Under the pieces are notes generated by a model. The model made no database searches, was not told the DNA's origin, and saw only the letters and a list, made by a program, of their open reading frames with translations. A stretch of DNA of 64,000 nt from Niveibacterium sp. SC-1 (GTDB taxonomy: Bacteria > Pseudomonadota > Gammaproteobacteria > Burkholderiales > Rhodocyclaceae), in assembly GCF_038235435.1 (NCBI RefSeq), contig NZ_CP151275.1:248001-312000 (forward strand), read 5' to 3'. Of the stretch, positions 55,653-64,000 are shown piece by piece (within the stretch, counting starts at the first letter, position 1; each line of letters starts with the position of its first letter). The translations under genes were made by a program, and so were the position numbers.

Positions 55653-57875
55653 TCACCATCCTTCCCGCGCCAATCTGGCATCCATCAAGGTTATGATTCG
55701 TCGTAGCTCGGTAGCTTCACGTGCTACTGCGGCTCCCTTAATTGTTTCGGGCCCGTAAGACACCGCAGTCCGATCGAGCTCGGCCAAATCTTCCCGCGTG
55801 TTTTCCAAGTACTGGCGCGATGAAAGGTGAAAGATACATTTGTAGCAGGTCGCCATGCCGGCCTTCTCTCGCATCAGCGTGCCGGTATTTTCTGAATAGC
55901 ACCGCGCGCCGCGAAGATTCGGGGCTCCGCCCGCCATGCACTGCCCGTGACGCATTGGCTTGGGAAAGTGTCCGCGGCGCCTTATAAGCTCGAAGAGGGC
56001 CGTCCCGAGCTGCTCATTGGAACTGTAGAAGGCCGATCGGGCTATTAATAGCCGAGCTCGATTTACAAATTTCACATAGCCGCCAAATCTGGCTTCCCCG
56101 GCAAGGATCGCGTCAATTTCTTCAGCTAGCTTCTCGTAGCCAACGATTTCCAGTTGCTTCCGCAAATCAGTACGGCCGACGAGCTGCCGGAACTCAGACA
56201 CTGCACGGATCCCCTCATAATCGGCTCGCGACGATGAGTCCGTTACATATACCAGCGTTGTTGTGAGATCGAGATGTCCCAGTTGTCGGCTCAATGAAAC
56301 AAGATCGCCGTTCTCATATTGATAGTAGAAAAGCAGGGCATACATACGACGAAATTGGTGTGCGGGAGCCTTAAAGTCGTGTTTGTCTCCTAACGCGATG
56401 CGAAGAAACATTGCTGCATCGGACGAGTGTTGGTAGTTGTCAAAATCGTACCATTTGCGGTCAACTCCGACGCCCTTCATGAGGCTGAACCTTCTGTAAG
56501 AAAATAGGGGCCTTCCATCGAACCCCTCGTTCCCTTCTTGCAGATTGTTCGGCGGCCAGTCTGCATCGATGGATGCGAAGCAGGACTCGAGCCGTTCGAG
56601 AAGTTTGATGGCGTCGGCGGTCAAGCTGTTTACGTAGAAAGGCCTTCTTTCTTGATACGATTTTTCGATGTAAAAAAGCGACTTATAGATACGCAACTCT
56701 TCACTTACAACCTGCAAATCCCCCCTGCGTAACCCGAATTTTGGATGAATGATCTCATCTCTTCTTCGGGCGTTCATCGCGGCAATGCAGACAAACGCGG
56801 CGCTCATCGTGCAAAGAACTGCCGTTCGCAACGAAAAGTCCGCACGCCTGTCCACTCTTCCAAAATCAAGCGCCTCTATTGGGAACGGCAGAACACGATT
56901 GGCGTGTGCGCGGGCCTCGCTCGCAAGAAAATAGGCGATGAGCCTGCGGCCAAAGTATTTGCGTGTAAGGCTCCTGCACCGCCTTGACTCGGACGCAATG
57001 TCTTCGAGGAGAGCCGCCGTTGGAGGGCCATATTCGTAGATCCAGCGACAAGCTTCCTTCAGTAGTTTTGCAGCGGTGTCGGCCTTGAGGTTCTTCGTCC
57101 GTTCGGAGGGGCGTCCTAGCTTGCGCGCGTCCGCAAGAGCGGACTGATACGGAGCGAATTTCGTTCCGTATTCAGGACCGATGTCGTAGATCAGGTTTAT
57201 CCCGTCGAAAATGTCGTGAAGTCGTGATGACGAGAACGTTCGCCCGGCCGTCCCAGCTGAAGGCTCTTTGTTCTGCTGGCTATGATATTTACGGCGGATC
57301 GCCGAATAGTTGGTTCCTATCGCCTCTGCGAAATCGAAGATCGGGTCGCCGAAGGTCGGTACGTATTTCCGATCGGCAATCAACTCTTCATTCGCCTCTA
57401 GCGCTGCTAAACGTTCCGATAGCCGAAGTGCGCGCTCCCAACCGCCAAGAGCTATCTCCCGCTGCAGTTTCAGAAAGTCGTCCTTGGTCGCAACGCTTAT
57501 GTCGGGTATGTCATTCATCCAAAGGTACTCGAACATCCTCAGTAGAGTCCGCACGTGCATGCGAACCTGATCCGTTCGGCTTTTGGACAGTTGTGCCCGG
57601 TAGAGGTACTCTTGAACAGCTAGCGCAATTGCCATGACAATTCGCGGCTGAGATGCAATTGGGATTGGCGTCGAACAAAGAAAATTGGGCGGAAGATAGC
57701 ACTTGTTGAGGTCTATCGAGCACGTACTATTCTGGTCCGATCTGGCCTCTAGGCGCCGAAACTGTATTACGTTGTGTTCGGTGAGTTTAATGTCTGGGTG
57801 AGTGAGGCGTTCTGTTGAGCGATCGTTCCCGGCCTTCGGTGTGTGCTTTTTGTTGGACGCAATTTTGCTAGCCAT
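55653..57875 (-). CDS. Large tyrosine recombinase (second recombinase of the module)
   Basis: 740 residues from ATG 57873-57875, chosen because GGGGAGG lies 7 bases upstream; a GTG five codons earlier is possible. It is larger than usual for a tyrosine recombinase. The C-terminal catalytic domain has Arg I in AAMNARRRDEI, HxxR in APAHQFRRMYA, the second His in RQLGHLDLT and Tyr in TLVYVTDSS, all complete. After the catalytic core, a further 150 residues include a Cys-containing segment (HGQCMAGGAPNLRGARCYSE, GMATCYKCIFH) that could bind zinc. It overlaps the upstream gene by 8 bases. Confidence 0.75.
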   Translation of the reverse strand: MASKIASNKKHTPKAGNDRSTERLTHPDIKLTEHNVIQFRRLEARSDQNSTCSIDLNKCYLPPNFLCSTPIPIASQPRIVMAIALAVQEYLYRAQLSKSRTDQVRMHVRTLLRMFEYLWMNDIPDISVATKDDFLKLQREIALGGWERALRLSERLAALEANEELIADRKYVPTFGDPIFDFAEAIGTNYSAIRRKYHSQQNKEPSAGTAGRTFSSSRLHDIFDGINLIYDIGPEYGTKFAPYQSALADARKLGRPSERTKNLKADTAAKLLKEACRWIYEYGPPTAALLEDIASESRRCRSLTRKYFGRRLIAYFLASEARAHANRVLPFPIEALDFGRVDRRADFSLRTAVLCTMSAAFVCIAAMNARRRDEIIHPKFGLRRGDLQVVSEELRIYKSLFYIEKSYQERRPFYVNSLTADAIKLLERLESCFASIDADWPPNNLQEGNEGFDGRPLFSYRRFSLMKGVGVDRKWYDFDNYQHSSDAAMFLRIALGDKHDFKAPAHQFRRMYALLFYYQYENGDLVSLSRQLGHLDLTTTLVYVTDSSSRADYEGIRAVSEFRQLVGRTDLRKQLEIVGYEKLAEEIDAILAGEARFGGYVKFVNRARLLIARSAFYSSNEQLGTALFELIRRRGHFPKPMRHGQCMAGGAPNLRGARCYSENTGTLMREKAGMATCYKCIFHLSSRQYLENTREDLAELDRTAVSYGPETIKGAAVAREATELRRIITLMDARLAREGW

Positions 57876-59751
57876 TTGCGACCTCCCCACTCAGGGTTCG
57901 CTCCACATTTAGGACCAAGTCTCTATGAGTGCCGCGGCGCAGGAATTCCAGAAGTGCTGAATTAAATAGGAATGCTGGGATGTGATGTGTTCGCATCAGA
58001 TCCGGGTTGCGATTTGCTAGCAACGTCCAGTGCCTCTTGTAGTAGTTGTTTAGGCGGACGACCTCCTCGATGCGTTCGAGGGTAATTGCTATACGATTAT
58101 TGGAGCAGCCGAGGTTGGCATGGCAGTCGGCTCCGCCGCATTGGCCGCCGACAAGCCACGATGGTTCTGGTGGTGATGTTGGGTCGGAACAGAGCGTTCC
58201 ATCTCCGACGGGTTTCAGCCGGGAGTTAGCGGTGCGGATTATCTGGCGCTCGAATCTCTTTTGAAATTCGAGGTTCGTGGCGCTGCTCAGGATCTTTGTG
58301 ATGAACTGATCTAGATAGTGCCCGGTCGTGGATATCGAGGCGTGATCCCCTGCCTGACGGACAGCTTCGATGGTGCCTCGGTTAAGGGCGGTTTGCACTA
58401 GGACGTGCGTGCGGATTTGGTCTTTGGAGAAGTGGGGTAGTTGGTGGATCTTGAGGAAGTGCTGATGAATTCTATGGAAATTCATGAGGAGCGGACCGTC
58501 AGTGCTCCTGCTGCGTTGCCATCCTATCCAGCCACGACCGTCATCTTGTCTTATGAAGCCATGTTTTTTGAGTTGGCTATTGTTGAAGAGGAATAGTTCG
58601 GCCGCGAGTTTTACGCCGGGTTGGTGGATGTCCAGGATTACCTTTTGTGTCTGCTGTCCTGTCTTTGATTTGTAGGCGTGGAGCCTGATGAACGAAGAGT
58701 CGAAATCGATGTCTTCGCTGCGAAGATCCAAGAGCGTGTGTGAGTTCCAGCTGGTGTTTAGCAGGAGGAGATAGAAGGCGGCGACCAGTTCTAGAGAGTG
58801 CGCCCGGAAACGCATGCCCAGTATCTGCCTTCCAGGTATTGCGTCGAGTCGTTGGCGGTCTATCGACAGTACCCGTGTGATGTCGTCACTAATTGATTGC
58901 GGAACCCTTCCGAAGGCGATGTGTCTGGATCTAGCCGGCGTGTCTGCCAGTCGCGCACACGCTGCTATGAAGTCGGCACCCAGTAACTGTGGCAAATCGC
59001 TGCCCGGGTTCTTTTTGATATAGAAAAAGAATCTCTCAGCGGCCTTCTCCAGATATGGCGGTCCTGGCAGCGCTGCTAGTTCGTCCAGACGCCTGCGCAC
59101 GGAAGTCCAGAACTTCAATTCGCTTATACAGGCCGTCGCTAGCCGCTCTGCGTCTGCGTTAATTCGAGAGGCGACCTTGGTACGAAGGTCGGCCGGATTC
59201 TCGTTTGGGAGGGCATCAATGGGCGGCTCGTTTGCGTCGCGCTGATGGTCACCAATATAGTCGCTTAGGATGGCGCGTGGAGGATGGCGGCCGGTGAGGC
59301 GAGTCTTGAAGACCAAAGTGATTCGGGCAAGGTCTTCGCCGAATCGGTGAGGACCGGCATATTCGACTACCCATCTTCGGAACAACATGGAAGCTCTTGC
59401 CTGTACAGCTGGCCCCCAGGAGTCGACCAGTTCGATTTGGGCCTCAACATGAGTAAAGAGCTGACGAACTTCTGATTTGCCGACTAACTGGATCGGACTC
59501 CGAAGAATTTGCCGCGAATCGGGAGACCGGAGCGCTATTTCAAAAGTGCGGAGAAAGATGACCAGGTCGCGACGCGGCAGCGGCGCAAGCTCCGAGCGCT
59601 CGCCGATAGCCTTGAGTGAGCAAAGTGCCCAGGAGCCCCGCGGGAGGTCCAGCGACCCAACGTCAACTACCCGTTCTCTCACGTAGACTCGGCCCTGCCG
59701 ATTGTCCGTATGGTGGATGGTCACTGCTCGGCGACTTGACACGTGTCCCAT
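57868..59751 (-). CDS. Tyrosine-recombinase-like protein with altered active site (first of module)
   Basis: 627 residues, close to Tn554 TnpB (630). ATG 59749-59751 with AGGAG upstream, only about 70 bases from the right island junction. The catalytic region reads LLLLNTSWNSHTLLDLRSED where the first Arg is expected (Asn by my alignment), K..QIRTHVLVQTAL for the HxxR box, GDHASISTTGHYLDQ for the last His and Tyr. So Tyr, one Arg and one His are present, but Arg I and His II appear replaced. A Cys-rich tail (VGGQCGGADCHANLGCSNNR) may bind zinc. Confidence 0.65.
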   Translation of the reverse strand: MGHVSSRRAVTIHHTDNRQGRVYVRERVVDVGSLDLPRGSWALCSLKAIGERSELAPLPRRDLVIFLRTFEIALRSPDSRQILRSPIQLVGKSEVRQLFTHVEAQIELVDSWGPAVQARASMLFRRWVVEYAGPHRFGEDLARITLVFKTRLTGRHPPRAILSDYIGDHQRDANEPPIDALPNENPADLRTKVASRINADAERLATACISELKFWTSVRRRLDELAALPGPPYLEKAAERFFFYIKKNPGSDLPQLLGADFIAACARLADTPARSRHIAFGRVPQSISDDITRVLSIDRQRLDAIPGRQILGMRFRAHSLELVAAFYLLLLNTSWNSHTLLDLRSEDIDFDSSFIRLHAYKSKTGQQTQKVILDIHQPGVKLAAELFLFNNSQLKKHGFIRQDDGRGWIGWQRSRSTDGPLLMNFHRIHQHFLKIHQLPHFSKDQIRTHVLVQTALNRGTIEAVRQAGDHASISTTGHYLDQFITKILSSATNLEFQKRFERQIIRTANSRLKPVGDGTLCSDPTSPPEPSWLVGGQCGGADCHANLGCSNNRIAITLERIEEVVRLNNYYKRHWTLLANRNPDLMRTHHIPAFLFNSALLEFLRRGTHRDLVLNVERTLSGEVANG

Positions 59752-59821
59752 GATGACTCCTTCTACGCGGCGCCAGGCAACGGTGAGCTATCCGATGCAC
59801 TTTGAAGGATAGCTTTAGCTG

Positions 59822-59823
59822 CA
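59822..59823. other. Right island junction (attR crossover CA)
   Basis: Island sequence AGGATAGCTTTAGCTG ends at the shared CA, followed by comM sequence CTGCCAACCTCGCGCC. See the left junction for the reconstruction. Confidence 0.85.
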
Positions 59824-61130
59824 CTGCCAACCTCGCGCCGGCCGACTTGCCCAAGGAGGGCGGCCGCTTCGACCTGCCGATCGCACTGGGCATCCTCGCG
59901 GCCTCCGGGCAGATCCGCGTCGAGGCTCTCAAGGGCATGGAGTTCGCCGGCGAGCTCTCCCTGGACGGCAGCCTGCGCCCCGTCCGGGGTGCGCTGGCGA
60001 TGGCGCTGGCGGCGACTCGGGCCGGACGGGTGCTGGTGCTACCGGCGGAGAGCGCCGCCGAGGCCGCGCTGGCGCCGCGCGCCCAGGTTCTGGCGGCCGG
60101 AAGCCTGCTGCAGGTGGTCGCGCATCTGGTCGGCAGCCAGTCGCTCGCGGCACCTGTCTTGCCGCAGGCCGAGGCCGGCGCGATCGCCTGGCCGGATCTT
60201 GCCGAAGTCCGCGGCCAGGCGGCCGCCAAGCGGGTGCTGGAGATCGCGGCGGCCGGCCGGCATAGCCTGCTGATGTTCGGGCCACCGGGCAGCGGCAAAT
60301 CCATGCTGGCCCATCGCCTGCCTGGCTTGCTGCCGCCCATGGATGAGGAGGAGGCCCTGGCTTCGGCTTCGGTCCTGTCGCTGACAGGCGGTTTCAACGC
60401 CGCCCAGTGGGCCCGCCGTCCCTTCCGCGCACCGCACCACTCGGCCTCCGCCGCCGCCATGGTGGGTGGCGGCGGATCGCCGCGGCCGGGGGAAATCTCC
60501 CTCGCGCACAACGGCCTGCTCTTCCTCGACGAGCTTCCGGAATTCGACAGGCGGGTCCTGGAGTGCCTGCGCGAACCGTTGGAGACCGGTGTGATCACCG
60601 TGTCGCGCGTGGCGCGGCAGGTCGACTTTCCCGCGCGCTTCCAGCTGGTGGCCGCGATGAATCCATGCCCCTGTGGATACCGGGGCGATCCGCGCGGTCG
60701 GTGCCGTTGCACCCCGGACCGGGTTGCCCGCTACCGGGACCGGTTGTCGGGTCCGCTGCTCGATCGCATCGACATGCTGATCGAGGTGGCCGCCGTGGAT
60801 ACGGCCGCCCTGCACGCGTCTGCCGATGGGGAGTCCTCGGCCGCGGTGCGCGAGCGGGTCATGCGCGCCTTCGCGCTGCAGCAGCGCCGGCAAGGCAAGC
60901 CCAATGCCTGGCTGGGTGCGGCCGAGATCGATGCGCACTGCGGTGCCGAGCCGCCGGCGATCCAGTTGCTCGCCAAGGCCAGCGCGCGCCTGGGGCTGTC
61001 CGCCCGCGGCACACATCGCCTGTTGCGGGTGGCGCGCAGCATCGCCGATCTGGCCGCGCGACCCTTGATCGGTGTGGCGGAAATGTCCGAGGCGATACAA
61101 CTGCGGCGCGGCCTGCCAGAATCTGCCTGA
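59824..61130 (+). pseudogene. comM: comM 3' fragment
   Basis: The remaining 434 codons of ComM, from ANLAPADLPKEGGRFDLPIA to the natural stop. The Mg-chelatase-type AAA+ domain is intact: Walker A MFGPPGSGKSM, Walker B GLLFLDELPEF, NPCPCGYRGDPRGRCRCTP, and the C-terminal helical GTHRLLRVARSIADL segment. With the 65 codons at 5110 this gives about 500 residues, a normal ComM. A TTG at 59802 keeps an open frame into it from the island, but without a ribosome site of note. If expressed it would lack the N-terminal Lon-like part, so function is doubtful. Precise island excision would restore the gene. Confidence 0.93.
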
Positions 61131-61185
61131 ACCCTGTCGCCTGTCCCCCGACTGCCCACCCACTTCCGACGAGTTCCGGTCCCCG

Positions 61186-61593
61186 ATGAATACCTCCGCC
61201 CCCACCCGCACTTCTCCTGCCGGCCTCGCGCTGCGCTGGGTGAGCATCGCGATCGCTCTCCTGATCCTGCTCGTCGCGCTCTACACCTGGGCCACACTGA
61301 GCTGGAGCTACGCCGACGGCGAGCGCGCCGGCTACGTGCTCAAGCTCTCGAAGAAGGGTTGGCTGTGCAAGACCTGGGAGGGCGAGATGCAGATGGTGGC
61401 GATCCCCGGCGCGGTGCCCGAGAAGTTCGCCTTCACCGTGCGTGACGAGGCCGTGGTCGCGAAGGTCAATGCCGAGCTGGGCAAGCTGGTGACCCTGAGC
61501 TACGAGCAGCACAAAGGTGTGCCGACCACCTGCTTCGGCGACACGATGTACTACGCCAAGGGCGTTGAGGTGGTGCCGCAGCAGGGCAAGTAG
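61186..61593 (+). CDS. Small membrane-anchored protein, unknown function
   Basis: 135 residues from ATG 61186. One N-terminal transmembrane helix (LRWVSIAIALLILLVALYTW) is followed by a compact periplasmic beta-rich domain: ERAGYVLKLSKKGWLCKTWE, GEMQMVAIPGAVPEKFAFTV and TCFGDTMYYAKGVEVVPQ. This resembles 6-phosphogluconate-dehydrogenase-mislabelled small proteins common next to comM or midA genes in related bacteria, but no function is known. It is core chromosome, downstream of comM and 10 bases before the methyltransferase gene. Confidence 0.6.
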   Translation: MNTSAPTRTSPAGLALRWVSIAIALLILLVALYTWATLSWSYADGERAGYVLKLSKKGWLCKTWEGEMQMVAIPGAVPEKFAFTVRDEAVVAKVNAELGKLVTLSYEQHKGVPTTCFGDTMYYAKGVEVVPQQGK

Positions 61594-61603
61594 AATCCGG
61601 GGG

Positions 61604-62779
61604 ATGCAAGACCATCGCCCCGATCAGCTTCCTCCGCCCCCTCCCGACGCCCTCGCTGCCAGCCAGGCGCTTTCCCGCCATATTGCCGACGCGATCGACG
61701 CGGCCGGCGGCTGGCTCGCCTTCTCCGAATACATGGCCCTGGTGCTCTACAGCCCCGGCCTGGGTTACTACAGCGGCGGCGCGCACAAGTTCGGGCCTGG
61801 CGGTGACTTCATTACTGCACCCGAGCTCACGCCGCTCTTCGGCCAGGCACTGGCGCGCCAGGTCGCCGAGCTGCTGCCGCAGACCGCGCCGCAGTTGATC
61901 GAGGTGGGCGCGGGCACCGGCCTGCTCGCGGCCGATCTGCTGGCAAGCCTGGAGGCGCTGGACTGCCTGCCGGAGGCGTATGCGATCCTCGAATTGTCCG
62001 GCGAGCTCGCGCAACGGCAGCGCGAGACGATCGCCGCGCGGGTGCCGCATTTGATCGATCGCGTGCGCTGGCTCTCGACCCTGCCCGAGGATTTCGACGG
62101 CGTGGTGGTTGCCAACGAAGTGCTGGACGTGATCCCGGTGGCGCTCGCCGTCTGGCGCGACGGCGGCATCTTCGAACGTGGCGTCGCGCTGCGCGATGGC
62201 GCGCTGGCCTGGGCCGACCGTCCCGCACAGGGCGAGCTGCTGGCCGCGGCGCAGGCGCTGCCGATGCGCGCACCATCCAGCGGTGAATATGTCAGCGAGA
62301 TTTCGCTTGCCGGCCGTGCCTGGACGGCGGAGTGGGCGCGGCGCCTGAAGCGTGGCGCGCTGCTGCTGATCGACTACGGTTATCCGCAGCGCGAGTTCTA
62401 TCTGCCCTCGCGCAGCACCGGCACCCTCATCTGCTACTACCGCCACCGCGCGCATCCCGATCCCTTTCTGTGGCCGGGGCTCTGCGACATCACCGCCTTC
62501 GTGGACTTCACCGCGATCGCGGACGCCGCGCATGCGGCGGGTCTCGACGTGCTGGGCTACGCCGACCAGGCGAGCTTCCTGATGAACTGCGGTCTCCTGG
62601 AGATCCTGGCGCAGCGCGGACCGACCGACACGCCGGACTACATCCGCGCCGCGCGTGCCGCACAGCGCCTGATCGCGCCGCACGAGATGGGCGAACTCTT
62701 CAAGGTGCTCGCACTCGGCAAGGGCGTCTCGCCCGCGCTGCGCGGCTTCGCGCGGGGCGATCGACTGCACGCGCTGTAG
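61604..62779 (+). CDS. MidA-family SAM-dependent methyltransferase
   Basis: 391 residues from ATG 61604. The N-terminal FSEYMALVLYSPGLGYYSGG and FGPGGDFITAPELTPLFGQA segments and the SAM-binding LIEVGAGTGLLAADLL define the MidA/NDUFAF7 family. The acidic VVVANEVLDVIPV and RGALLLIDYGYP motifs are also present. The eukaryotic member dimethylates an arginine of complex I subunit NDUFS2; bacterial targets are unproven. Core chromosome, transcribed with the upstream small membrane protein gene. Confidence 0.85.
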   Translation: MQDHRPDQLPPPPPDALAASQALSRHIADAIDAAGGWLAFSEYMALVLYSPGLGYYSGGAHKFGPGGDFITAPELTPLFGQALARQVAELLPQTAPQLIEVGAGTGLLAADLLASLEALDCLPEAYAILELSGELAQRQRETIAARVPHLIDRVRWLSTLPEDFDGVVVANEVLDVIPVALAVWRDGGIFERGVALRDGALAWADRPAQGELLAAAQALPMRAPSSGEYVSEISLAGRAWTAEWARRLKRGALLLIDYGYPQREFYLPSRSTGTLICYYRHRAHPDPFLWPGLCDITAFVDFTAIADAAHAAGLDVLGYADQASFLMNCGLLEILAQRGPTDTPDYIRAARAAQRLIAPHEMGELFKVLALGKGVSPALRGFARGDRLHAL

Positions 62780-62833
62780 CGTTTGTCACGGTGCATTGGC
62801 TATGCTTGCGCTGTCCCCCCGCGAGCACCCCCG

Positions 62834-63679
62834 ATGCAACTCGTCCTGATCTCCGGCCTTTCCGGTTCCGGCAAAAGCATTGCGCTGGCCGTCCTGGAAG
62901 ACGCCGGCTACTACTGTGTCGACAACCTGCCGGCGAATCTGCTGCCGCAATTGGTGGCGCATCTGCGCGACGCAGGCTACGAGCGGGTCGGCGTGGCGGT
63001 GGATGTGCGCAGCGGTGCCGGCCTGCGCGATCTGCCGGCCACCGTGGCGACCCTGCGCACCCTGGTGGAGGATGTGCGCTTCCTCTTCCTCGAAGCACGC
63101 AACACGACGCTCATCGCGCGCTTCTCCGAAACCCGCCGGCGCCATCCCCTGGCTGATGAGGGGACGACGGTCCTCGAGGCGATCGAGCACGAGCGCGAAC
63201 TGCTCGAACACGTCGGCGAACTCGGTCAGCGGATCGACACCAGCGACCTGCGCACCAACACCCTGCGGACCTGGATCCGCGATGCGATCGACGCCCAGCC
63301 TTCGACCGGCCTCACGCTGATGTTCGAATCCTTCGGCTTCAAACACGGGATCCCGCTGGACGCCGATCTCGTCTTCGATGTCCGCTGCCTGCCCAATCCC
63401 TACTACGACCTGGACCTGCGGCCGCTCACCGGGCTCGACCAGCCGGTGGCGGATTTCCTCTGCAGCCATGAGGAAGTGGGCGAGATGGTCGAGGACATCG
63501 CCGCCTTCATTGCCCGCTGGCTGCCCGCCTACATGCGCGATGCGCGCGCCTACCTGACCGTGGCCATCGGCTGCACCGGCGGCCAGCATCGCAGCGTCTT
63601 CATCGCCGAATCGCTGGCCGCGCGCTTCCGTGGCGAGGTGCACGTGCTGCTGCGCCACCGCGCGCTGCGCAATCTCTAG
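62834..63679 (+). CDS. rapZ: RNase adapter protein RapZ
   Basis: 281 residues, start ATG 62834. Walker [10 protein letters not shown] (residues 7-15), [20 protein letters not shown] (GIPLDAD motif), the [16 protein letters not shown] segment and C-terminal [14 protein letters not shown] are the signature of the YvcJ/RapZ family. RapZ binds GlmZ RNA and guides RNase E, tuning GlmS, and it senses glucosamine-6-phosphate. In many betaproteobacteria it sits near the PTS-Ntr genes. Complete; 54 bases after the methyltransferase gene. Confidence 0.95.
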   Translation: MQLVLISGLSGSGKSIALAVLEDAGYYCVDNLPANLLPQLVAHLRDAGYERVGVAVDVRSGAGLRDLPATVATLRTLVEDVRFLFLEARNTTLIARFSETRRRHPLADEGTTVLEAIEHERELLEHVGELGQRIDTSDLRTNTLRTWIRDAIDAQPSTGLTLMFESFGFKHGIPLDADLVFDVRCLPNPYYDLDLRPLTGLDQPVADFLCSHEEVGEMVEDIAAFIARWLPAYMRDARAYLTVAIGCTGGQHRSVFIAESLAARFRGEVHVLLRHRALRNL

Positions 63680-63838
63680 GTACTTCCAAGCAGCGCTCGG
63701 GTTCCGCGCGGGACCCGAGGAACCTGGCGGTGGCTGTGCGTTTCCTCTGGGCGGTCGCCGCGTCGCGACGGCCGTTGTTCGCAGCCCGGCGGCGATTCCC
63801 GTACACTTCGCGCTCCCTGACCCGCCGGTGTTCCCCTG

Positions 63839-64000
63839 ATGTCCGAAGCCCAGGAAGTGCACCACCACAGTGACGATGTGCTGCAGCACCTCAAAGAGGT
63901 GCAGAGCCTGCTCGCCCGTCACAAGCTGGTCGAAGAGGTGGTGCACCGGCAGGACATGCCCAAGCACGATCTCGTCGAGACCCTCGTGCACAAGCAGCAC
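63839..64000 (+). CDS. mgtE: Magnesium transporter MgtE (5' end only)
   Basis: The first 54 codons, running off the right edge. QHLKEVQSLLARHKLVEEVV followed by HDLVETLVHKQH is the start of the N-terminal superhelical domain of MgtE (typical VHKQHLAEL phrase). MgtE is an Mg2+-gated Mg2+ channel of the inner membrane; its CBS and transmembrane domains lie outside the window. The start ATG is at 63839-63841; 159 non-coding bases separate it from rapZ. Confidence 0.8.
   Translation, partial: MSEAQEVHHHSDDVLQHLKEVQSLLARHKLVEEVVHRQDMPKHDLVETLVHKQH

Overview
The window is high-GC proteobacterial DNA. The core gene set (ybdK-type ligase, KefB-like antiporter, ABCB exporter, comM, a MidA-type methyltransferase, rapZ and the start of an MgtE transporter) and the style of the metal genes suggest a betaproteobacterium, perhaps Rhodocyclales. 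That placement is inference from gene content; no rRNA is present.

Layout. 1-5.3 kb is core chromosome: four genes on the minus strand plus the end of a fifth, then the first 65 codons of comM on the plus strand. At 5304/5305 comM is interrupted. The rest of comM resumes in frame at 59822/59823, and removing about 54.5 kb restores the expected Arg-Ile-Thr-Ala-Asn-Leu reading through the junction. Everything between is one genomic island. After it come the 3' part of comM, a small membrane protein gene, a MidA-like methyltransferase gene, rapZ and the 5' end of mgtE.

The island, left to right: (a) 5.3-8.5 kb, small accessory genes (XRE regulator with a perfect palindromic operator, orphan antitoxin, DEDD exonuclease, metal-sensor-like periplasmic protein). 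(b) 8551-12130, a complete mercury-resistance transposon of the Tn5053/Tn402 type (merR-TPCA plus a merD stub) with terminal inverted repeats and a 5-bp target duplication, but no transposition genes. (c) 12.3-13.6 kb, an orphan nuclease-like gene. (d) 13.7-32.8 kb, a large copper/silver block: two-component system, outer-membrane channel, multicopper oxidase, cupredoxin, CusF-like protein, DUF411 protein, CusCBA efflux pump, Met/His-rich periplasmic proteins and a copper P-type ATPase. Six promoters here share an 11-bp-phased direct repeat (GTAATC-N5-GTCAC-like) that I propose as the response-regulator binding site. (e) 33.0-34.6 kb, a CopZ-like chaperone gene behind a CueR-type promoter, and two membrane protein genes. 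(f) 34.7-39.9 kb, debris: a frameshifted ATP-grasp-like fragment, an IS21-family element and Ner/C-repressor-like genes of a Mu-type phage. (g) 40.0-49.2 kb, cadR-cadA and czcICBA plus a PII-like gene. (h) 49.5-54.0 kb, a SHOCT protein, a PbrT-like lead/iron permease and an HNH endonuclease. (i) 54.0-59.75 kb, a four-gene recombinase module (three tyrosine recombinases plus a small coiled-coil protein) abutting the right junction, resembling an expanded Tn554 tnpABC system.

The metal genes form layered defences: Hg(II) import and reduction, periplasmic Cu(I) oxidation and sequestration, Cu/Ag export across both membranes, and Zn/Cd/Pb/Co export by P-type ATPase plus RND pump. The recombinase module is the best candidate for having placed the island in comM. 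The disruption should abolish ComM, a branch-migration helicase used in natural transformation.
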